Assembly (NCBI GenBank): GCA_964473505.1
Contig: CAYYPG010000067.1
Span: 1-11,531 of the forward strand
DNA: 11,531 nucleotides
Reading direction: 5' to 3'
Source: JAOABV01 sp964473505
GTDB taxonomy: Bacteria > Hydrothermota > Tepidihabitantia > Tepidihabitantales > CAIPLT01
This document shows, piece by piece, positions 7,230 through 11,531 of this stretch; positions within the stretch are counted from its first letter, which is position 1; each line of letters begins with the position of its first letter. The position numbers and the translations under genes were made by a program. The notes beneath the pieces are model-generated. The model saw nothing but the letters and a program-made list of their open reading frames with translations, made no database searches and was not told the DNA's origin.

Positions 7230-7712
7230 TTAACTTGGTTGCTTCTTACTGGAGATTTTTTCCATCAAATCGGCCATTTCAATAGCGGAAAGTGCTGCAT
7301 TGTATCCTTTATTACCGGCTTTTGTGCCGGCGCGTTCAATTGCTTGTTCAATGGTATCAGCGGTGATAATGCCAAAAGCAACCGGTATTAGGGTTTCGTA
7401 ATTGATTTTCGCAATACCTTTAGAGACTTCAGATGCAATGTATTCGGCATGAGGTGTGTCGCCACGAATAATCGCGCCTAAAGCAATAATCGCCGAGTAT
7501 TGATTGGTTTGTGCTAAAAAGTGGGCAATACCAGGAATTTCAAAACAGCCGGGTGTCCAGAAAATTTCAACGTGCTCTGCTTGATGTCGTTCTAAACAAT
7601 CAATTGCACCGGACAATAACTCTTTAGTGATAAATTCGTTAAATCGAGAAACCACGATGGCAAAAGATTTACCCTTTGCGGTTAAAAACCCCTTAAATTC
7701 ATTTTTATTCAT
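7230..7712 (-). CDS. ribH: 6,7-dimethyl-8-ribityllumazine synthase
   Basis: RibH condenses 3,4-dihydroxy-2-butanone 4-phosphate (from the RibB half of RibBA) with 5-amino-6-ribitylaminouracil to give the lumazine precursor of riboflavin. It usually acts as an icosahedral or pentameric assembly. At 160 residues it is of normal length. Motifs: SRFNEFIT (22-29), TPGCFEIP (53-60), ALGAIIRGDTPHAEY (77-91) with the catalytic His88, PVAFGI (110-115), and DTIEQAIERAG followed by TKAGNKG at the C-terminus. It is the one minus-strand gene with a textbook Shine-Dalgarno (GGAGGTGA, six bases before the ATG). It lies between ribBA and nusB in the same direction. Confidence 0.97.
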   Translation of the reverse strand: MNKNEFKGFLTAKGKSFAIVVSRFNEFITKELLSGAIDCLERHQAEHVEIFWTPGCFEIPGIAHFLAQTNQYSAIIALGAIIRGDTPHAEYIASEVSKGIAKINYETLIPVAFGIITADTIEQAIERAGTKAGNKGYNAALSAIEMADLMEKISSKKQPS

Positions 7713-7821
7713 TATTATTCACCTCCAAGAAATTAAGATTTAAATAGTTTTTATAGCCTAACACCCGAAATGCTTTAGTCTTTTGGTCAAGGTGCATAGA
7801 AGGGCTAAATATGGTTGTCAT
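7705..7821 (-). CDS. Small ORF bridging ribBA and ribH, possibly spurious
   Basis: A 38-codon minus-strand frame (MTTIFSPSMHLDQ..., ending EVNNNE) starts with an ATG overlapping the ribBA stop as ATGA. It ends with a TAA lying just inside the ribH start (ATGAATAA). It therefore fills the 105-base gap exactly, a layout typical of translational coupling. I recognise no family. The segment also resembles the ribBA 3' end at nucleotide level (ACCAAAAGA...CAT...TTAGGC), so it may be a decayed terminus copy rather than a gene. No Shine-Dalgarno is needed if it is coupled. Confidence 0.25.
   Translation of the reverse strand: MTTIFSPSMHLDQKTKAFRVLGYKNYLNLNFLEVNNNE
7719..7726 (-). promoter_or_regulatory. 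Strong ribosome binding site of ribH
   Basis: On the minus strand this reads GGAGGTGA, a full anti-16S match, six bases before the ribH ATG at 7712. It fixes the start. It is notable because the other complete genes here have no such site. Confidence 0.85.
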
Positions 7822-9041
7822 TTTAATGCCTTTTCAATTGGGCCTAAAATATGTCCTAACCGGTCTCTTTTGGTGGTTAGATATTTAATATTCTTTTTCG
7901 TAGGTTTAACGATAATGGGAACTCGTTCTACGACTTTAAGTCCAAATCCTTCTAAACCAATAATTTTTCTCGGATTGTTAGTAAGGAGTCGAATCCGAGA
8001 AAGTCCTAAATCCGCCAAAATTTGGGCGCCAATGCCATAGTCTCTTAAATCAGGTTGGTATCCCAAAGCAATCGCTGAATCGACAGTATCCAAGCCTTTA
8101 TCTTGCAGGACGTATGACTTTAATTTACCCAGAAGACCAATGCCACGACCTTCTTGCCTCATATATACTAAGACGCCTTGTCCTTCTTGACAGATTTTTT
8201 GCAAGGCGGTTTTTAGTTGAGTTCCACAGTCACAGCGTAAAGAATGGAATACATCTCCGGTTAGGCATTGCGAATGGACCCGCACTAAGACATTATCTTT
8301 TCTTTTAACATCGCCTTTTACTAAGGCGAGATGGAGATAACCTTCGGTCGTATCTTCATAAACATGGAGATTGAATAGTCCATATGGTGTTGGCAGTTTG
8401 GTTTCGACAATTTTCGTTATTAACTTTTCTGTCTTTCTGCGATATTCAATTAAATCTCGAATGGTCACGATTTTCATTTTGAACTTTTTGGCCAGTTTGA
8501 TTAAAGTCGGAATTTTTGCCATCTTACCGCTTGCGTCCATAATTTCACAAAGGACACCAGCAGGAAAAAGATTAGCCAATCGGGCTAAATCAACTGCAGC
8601 TTCAGTATGCCCGGCTCTTTGTAATACTCCACCAGGAACAGCTCGTAAGGTAAAAATATGACCCGGACGGGCTAAATCACTTGGTTTGGTTTGGGGGTCA
8701 ATTAAGACTTTTATTGTTAATGCTCGGTCATAGGCGGAACTACCTGTAGTCGTTCCTTTAACCGCATCTACTGGAATGGCAAACGGCGTGCCTAATTTTG
8801 CGGTATTTTCTGAAACTATAGGAGGTAAATCCAGTCGGTCAAAAAGTTCTGGAGTTCCGGCAAAACATATTAGACCTCGACCATATTGAGCCATAAAATT
8901 TATCTTTTGGGGAGTGATATGTTCAGCCGCACAAATAAAATCGCCTTCATTTTCCCGGTCTTTATCGTCAACGACAATGATTATCTTTCCTTTTTTAATT
9001 AATTTAATTGCTTCTGGAATAGTGGCAAAGATGTCTTTCAT
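7818..9041 (-). CDS. ribBA: Bifunctional DHBP synthase / GTP cyclohydrolase II
   Basis: The fused enzyme makes both starting branches of riboflavin synthesis: ribulose 5-phosphate to DHBP, and GTP to the diaminopyrimidinone. The 407 residues are typical. The RibB domain (about 1-200) has VVDDKDRENEGDF (23-35) with the metal- and substrate-binding acidic residues, GTTTGSSAYDRA (96-107) and RAGHTEA (142-148). The RibA domain (about 205-400) has VRVHSQCLTGD with zinc ligands Cys259, Cys270 and Cys272, RQEGRGIG (295-302), and DLRDYGIGAQIL (331-342). Both halves look catalytically complete. The ATG at 9041 gives MKDIF and lacks a Shine-Dalgarno. The upstream region shows no FMN riboswitch consensus, so regulation is not evident. 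RibD and riboflavin synthase are not in the window. Confidence 0.97.
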   Translation of the reverse strand: MKDIFATIPEAIKLIKKGKIIIVVDDKDRENEGDFICAAEHITPQKINFMAQYGRGLICFAGTPELFDRLDLPPIVSENTAKLGTPFAIPVDAVKGTTTGSSAYDRALTIKVLIDPQTKPSDLARPGHIFTLRAVPGGVLQRAGHTEAAVDLARLANLFPAGVLCEIMDASGKMAKIPTLIKLAKKFKMKIVTIRDLIEYRRKTEKLITKIVETKLPTPYGLFNLHVYEDTTEGYLHLALVKGDVKRKDNVLVRVHSQCLTGDVFHSLRCDCGTQLKTALQKICQEGQGVLVYMRQEGRGIGLLGKLKSYVLQDKGLDTVDSAIALGYQPDLRDYGIGAQILADLGLSRIRLLTNNPRKIIGLEGFGLKVVERVPIIVKPTKKNIKYLTTKRDRLGHILGPIEKALK

Positions 9042-9520
9042 AAATATGCAATGCGCAAGAGCCCAATAACTTTGAATTTGATGTTCAAACTACTGCTAAG
9101 AAAATTGCTAATCTTACATAATTTAATTTTAGAGAGTTTGGCTTCAGATATTGACTTAATTCTAAAAATAATTCCAAACATACTTTAATGAGTTAACAAC
9201 TACTGCTTAGAAAATTTTTTAGTTTTTTCATACTTACTTACATTTATAGGCAATCTTTAGTTTATAGTTTAGATATCTATTTTAACATTTAATTTGTTTA
9301 GATACCACGGTTAAGAAAATCATTAATTTTACATAGTAGAGAAGTTTGAAAAATGCTCAAGAGACATCGGGACCCATAAGAAAAAACGATCCATTATGCT
9401 TCTGCATTTCATGCCATTTGAACCAATATTGGCTTTGTCAGAGTTCTCATATTATCATCACAGACAAAATATTACTTTCATTTCCGTATTGATTTTTTCT
9501 AATTGTATTCTAAACATATA
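9042..9520. other. Spacer between rfbB and ribBA
   Basis: The spacer is largely filled by the decayed rfbB 3' copies (9088-9350). The remaining 9351-9520 contains slightly more GC-rich sequence (GACATCGGGACCC, about 9363) without a recognisable gene or terminator. No FMN riboswitch consensus is seen before ribBA. Confidence 0.5.
9088..9350 (-). repeat. Three decayed copies of the rfbB 3' end
   Basis: Blocks at about 9090-9145, 9150-9222 and 9280-9350 share ACTACTGCT/CACGGTT followed by AAGAAAAT with offsets of about 105-110. They match the end of rfbB and its tail (about 9486-9560). The copy at 9150-9222 matches the tail closely, including TTCTAA, AAACATA and TTAA-GAGTT at positions equivalent to 9497-9530. 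The copy near 9301 has GATACCAC identical to 9541-9548, and 34 bases there agree at about 25 positions. All have lost coding potential. Confidence 0.78.
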
Positions 9521-10546
9521 TTAAGAGTTTAGGTGTTTTTGATACCACTGCTGATAAAATCTTTGATACTCTTTGCGTCGCTTGATCTTTTGCCACCACC
9601 ATGAATTCTCTTCATACCACTTGATGGTCTTGAGTACGCCGTCGTGAAAGTCGGTTTCTGGTTGCCAGTTGAGAATTTTTTGGGCTTTCTGGTTGCTAGA
9701 GATTAGTCGTTCAACATGCCCGGGTCGGTCGGCAATCATTTTAATAAAAGATTTAGGTTTACCAAAATAGTTTAAAATAATCTCAGCAATTTGTAGAACA
9801 TTATATTCTTTACCTGAGCCGATATTAAAGACCTCACCTTTAATTTTATTAATATCAATCTCTAAAATTCTTTTTAGGGCTTGGACACAATCTTTAACAT
9901 AAATCCAATCACGGGTATTTTTACCCGAACCATAGACAAAAAGTGGTTTATTTTCAATTGCATTGGTAATAAAAAAGGGCAATAATTTTTCTGGATATTG
10001 GTTTGGTCCGTAATTATTAAATGGCCGGACAATTACAATTGGTAAATTATAAGTTCGGAAAAAGGCATAAGCCAGACGGTCAGCACTGGCTTTGGTCGCA
10101 GCATAAGGACTTTGAGGTGCAATCGGATGTTCTTCGGTCATCGGAATACTTTGGGCACTACCATAAACTTCGCTGGTAGAAATTTGGATAAAGCGTTCCG
10201 CCGGATTTTTCCGAAACTCATCTAAAAGGATAAAACTGCCAATAAAATCAGTACGGATAAATGGATTAATATCAACTATTGAACGGTCAATATGCGTTTC
10301 CGCGGCAAAATTGATAACCACATCAACTTTTTTAATTAATTTTGAAACAATTGTCCGATTAGCAATATCACCTTTAATAAATTCAAATTTGGAGTCTTTC
10401 TTTACCGCATCGGAGAAATTGTCCAGATTACCGGCATAAGTAAGTTTGTCTAACACAATGACTTTATAATTCTTATCTTTCAATAATTCATTAGTAAAAT
10501 TTGAACCAATAAATCCTGCGCCACCAGTTACTAAAACTTTTATCAT
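9521..10546 (-). CDS. rfbB: RmlB-like NAD-dependent nucleotide-sugar 4,6-dehydratase
   Basis: An extended short-chain dehydrogenase that probably converts dTDP-glucose to the 4-keto-6-deoxy sugar for rhamnose or a related deoxysugar. I choose the ATG at 10546 (341 residues) because MIKVLVTGGAGFIGSN starts the Rossmann fold. An ATG at 10600 would add 18 unlikely residues and overlap the upstream gene. Motifs (numbered from 10546): TGGAGFIGSN (7-16), AAETHIDRS (81-89), TSEVYG (124-129), Tyr148-x3-Lys152 in YAATK, RPFNNYGPNQYPEKL (174-188) and RDWIYVKD. PEKL and HIDRS are typical of RmlB. The usual TDEVYG is TSEVYG, so the catalytic Asp is Ser, as in some related dehydratases with other nucleotide sugars. 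Substrate is therefore uncertain. It follows the epimerase gene by 32 bases, probably as one operon. Confidence 0.88.
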   Translation of the reverse strand: MIKVLVTGGAGFIGSNFTNELLKDKNYKVIVLDKLTYAGNLDNFSDAVKKDSKFEFIKGDIANRTIVSKLIKKVDVVINFAAETHIDRSIVDINPFIRTDFIGSFILLDEFRKNPAERFIQISTSEVYGSAQSIPMTEEHPIAPQSPYAATKASADRLAYAFFRTYNLPIVIVRPFNNYGPNQYPEKLLPFFITNAIENKPLFVYGSGKNTRDWIYVKDCVQALKRILEIDINKIKGEVFNIGSGKEYNVLQIAEIILNYFGKPKSFIKMIADRPGHVERLISSNQKAQKILNWQPETDFHDGVLKTIKWYEENSWWWQKIKRRKEYQRFYQQWYQKHLNS

Positions 10547-10578
10547 GGTAGTTTTAATTTGTGATTCGGTTAAGTGTT

Positions 10579-11034
10579 TTAACCATGTTTTAAGTCCCAT
10601 TTATAAGGAATTTGAGGGTCAAAGGGGTCAATGCGGTATTCATCAGGTTGTTCGTAATTATAAGTTTCAGTTGGACAATTTATGAGATAAGCCGGTTCGG
10701 TTCCAATACCTTTCATGCCATGCACGACTAACGGTGGAATTACAAGAAGACAAGGATTTTGTTCGCCCAAGAAAAATTCATTTATTTCTTTATAGGTTGT
10801 CGAATTCGAGCGTTGGTCGTAGAGGACAACTTTTGCCATACCTTTAATTATTGCAAAATGGTCAGTTTGGATTTTATGATAATGCCAACCTTTAATCACA
10901 CCTGGATATATCATAGAAAGATATACCTGACCGAACTTTTGAAAGAAACTATCATCAGCGCGTAGAATCTCCATTACTAATCCCCGTTCATCTGGGATTA
11001 CGCGAAGTTTTTTAATTTCTACACCTTGAATCAT
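10579..11034 (-). CDS. dTDP-4-dehydrorhamnose 3,5-epimerase family cupin
   Basis: A RmlC-family cupin that probably epimerises or isomerises the 4-keto-6-deoxy sugar made by the neighbouring dehydratase. The protein has 151 residues, shorter than the usual ~180 of RmlC. The core KGWHYHKIQTDHFAIIKG (48-65) carries His51 at the position of the catalytic His. VIPPLVVHGMKGI (98-110) is the second cupin motif with His105. TETYNYEQPDEYRI (122-135) includes Tyr125, in the place of the RmlC catalytic Tyr, followed by DP...W. The short length and WHYHK (rather than GLHYQ) place it in a divergent subgroup. It could be a ketoisomerase rather than a true 3,5-epimerase. The ATG at 11034 has no Shine-Dalgarno. 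It is the first gene of the sugar pair. Confidence 0.85.
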   Translation of the reverse strand: MIQGVEIKKLRVIPDERGLVMEILRADDSFFQKFGQVYLSMIYPGVIKGWHYHKIQTDHFAIIKGMAKVVLYDQRSNSTTYKEINEFFLGEQNPCLLVIPPLVVHGMKGIGTEPAYLINCPTETYNYEQPDEYRIDPFDPQIPYKWDLKHG

Positions 11035-11282
11035 TAGTATGTAGTTTAATCAATTAATCTAAAAAGTCAATAAATAACTGTAATAGGTCCAAACATATAA
11101 TATAATGCTTATGAAATTTAATTGTAATGGTTATGGGAAACAAGGTTTTTGATTAGCAAAGGTTAATTTTAGATAACTATTCAAAGATATGAAGCAAGAT
11201 GTAAAATATCGTCTTTATCAATTATAAAGAATTAAGAATTTGAAATTGCCAAGACAATGAGAGAGGACAAAGAAAGAGATGC
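11035..11282. other. Divergent spacer between the sugar operon and the WG-repeat gene
   Basis: AT-rich region that should hold the promoter of the minus-strand sugar operon. A TTGACT-like -35 on the minus strand (about 11068-11073) has no good -10 at normal spacing, so I make no call. A short direct repeat (AATGCTTATGA at about 11104, AATGGTTATGG at about 11127) and a duplicated leader of the WG gene (11171-11192) also lie here. Confidence 0.4.
11171..11192 (+). repeat. Decayed copy of the WG-gene leader and start codon
   Basis: TTAGATAAC...AAGATATGA at 11170-11192 repeats TTAGACAA...AAGATATGA at 11325-11348, just before and across the start of the WG gene. About 18 of 23 positions agree, including the nine-base AAGATATGA with its ATG (11189). 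The copy opens a 12-codon frame (MKQDVKYRLYQL). It lacks the Shine-Dalgarno seen in the real leader. Confidence 0.5.
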
Positions 11283-11310
11283 TTGACAAATAATCTTTTG
11301 AGAATAAAAT
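11283..11310 (+). promoter_or_regulatory. Sigma-70-type promoter of the WG-repeat gene
   Basis: A perfect -35 TTGACA (11283-11288) is followed after 16 bases by TAAAAT (11305-11310), a 5/6 match to the -10. Transcription would start near 11317, giving a leader of about 28 bases that contains the ribosome binding site. This is the best promoter in the window. Confidence 0.7.
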
Positions 11311-11333
11311 GTTTATAAGAGAAATTAGACAAT

Positions 11334-11340
11334 AAGGAGA
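11334..11340 (+). promoter_or_regulatory. Ribosome binding site of the WG-repeat gene
   Basis: AAGGAGA lies four bases before the ATG at 11345 and fixes the start. Confidence 0.75.
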
Positions 11341-11344
11341 AGAT

Positions 11345-11531
11345 ATGATAAAATACTTAAAACTATTATTTGTAATAATCCTTATCAGTTTATCAATCAT
11401 CACCTCTAAAAAACAATCGAATCAAATATCCGTAAAACCAAAAGACCATAATCCACTTTTTAGAATAATACTTGAAGGAAAATATGGTTATATTGATAAG
11501 ACCGGCAAAATTGTCATCAACCCGCAATTTG
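11345..11531 (+). CDS. Exported WG-repeat protein, 3' truncated by the window edge
   Basis: The first 62 codons of a gene running off the right end. Residues 1-20 (MIKYLKLLFVIILISLSIIT) form a positively charged start plus a hydrophobic stretch, a Sec signal or membrane anchor. There is no lipobox Cys. The linker is followed by GKYGYIDKTGKIVINPQF, one clear WG_beta_rep (KWG) unit, a roughly 35-residue repeat normally found in tandem arrays in secreted or surface proteins. Molecular role is unknown for most members. The gene has its own promoter and Shine-Dalgarno, on the strand opposite to all the other genes, so it is an independent unit. The number of repeats cannot be seen. Confidence 0.85.
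   Translation, partial: MIKYLKLLFVIILISLSIITSKKQSNQISVKPKDHNPLFRIILEGKYGYIDKTGKIVINPQF

Noticed and set aside
9042..9520. FMN riboswitch before ribBA
   Set aside because: None of the conserved RFN segments (such as the AGGGGC...ACCGGCGGT pattern) is present on the minus strand.
10547..10600. Longer rfbB start at 10600
   Set aside because: It adds 18 residues before the Rossmann start, overlaps the epimerase gene by 22 bases, and has no ribosome binding site; the ATG at 10546 fits the family.
11218..11403. Minus-strand 61-codon frame
   Set aside because: It overlaps the promoter, ribosome binding site and start of the well-supported WG gene on the other strand and has no recognisable content.

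Overview
The window carries an ordinary bacterial housekeeping block. Eight complete genes lie on the minus strand and one truncated gene lies on the plus strand at the right edge. In minus-strand transcription order they are: a dTDP-sugar 3,5-epimerase family cupin, an RmlB-like nucleotide-sugar 4,6-dehydratase, ribBA, ribH, nusB, trxB, smc and ftsY. DNA is AT-rich, and the spacers are clearly richer in A+T than the genes. The full-length SMC and NG-only FtsY, the fused RibBA and the WG-repeat protein point to a low-GC bacterium, probably an uncultured lineage. WOR-3/Stahlbacteria-like groups are a guess that the sequence alone cannot confirm. The first 20 bases look like the 3' end of a tRNA gene cut by the window edge.

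Layout. 1-20: tRNA tail. 21-372: spacer. 373-1239: ftsY (SRP receptor GTPase). 1240-1706: spacer. 1707-4853: smc (chromosome condensation ATPase). 4854-5246: spacer holding a possible gene remnant. 5247-6158: trxB (thioredoxin reductase). 6159-6759: tandem-repeat spacer. 6760-7206 nusB, 7230-7712 ribH and 7818-9041 ribBA form a compact riboflavin/antitermination cluster. 9042-9520: repeat spacer. 9521-10546 and 10579-11034 form a two-gene deoxysugar operon. 11035-11344: divergent spacer with a good plus-strand promoter. 11345 to end: start of an exported WG-repeat protein.

The genes do not form one pathway. RibBA and RibH supply both halves of the lumazine precursors (RibD and riboflavin synthase are not here). 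The two sugar genes make a deoxysugar nucleotide for surface glycans. SMC and FtsY are core chromosome and membrane-targeting factors.

The most unusual signal is in the spacers. Many contain decayed tandem copies of the ends of the flanking genes, often about 60-110 bp away. Two extra ftsY start regions, each with its own ATG, stand upstream of ftsY. A ghost smc start lies upstream of smc, and a ghost smc C-terminus lies downstream of it. Three ghost rfbB 3' ends lie downstream of rfbB. The leader of the WG gene is partly duplicated, and five degenerate ~81-92 bp units lie upstream of trxB. Spacers in this genome appear to grow by local tandem duplication of gene termini followed by decay. 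I found no convincing intrinsic terminator, CRISPR, IS element or FMN riboswitch.
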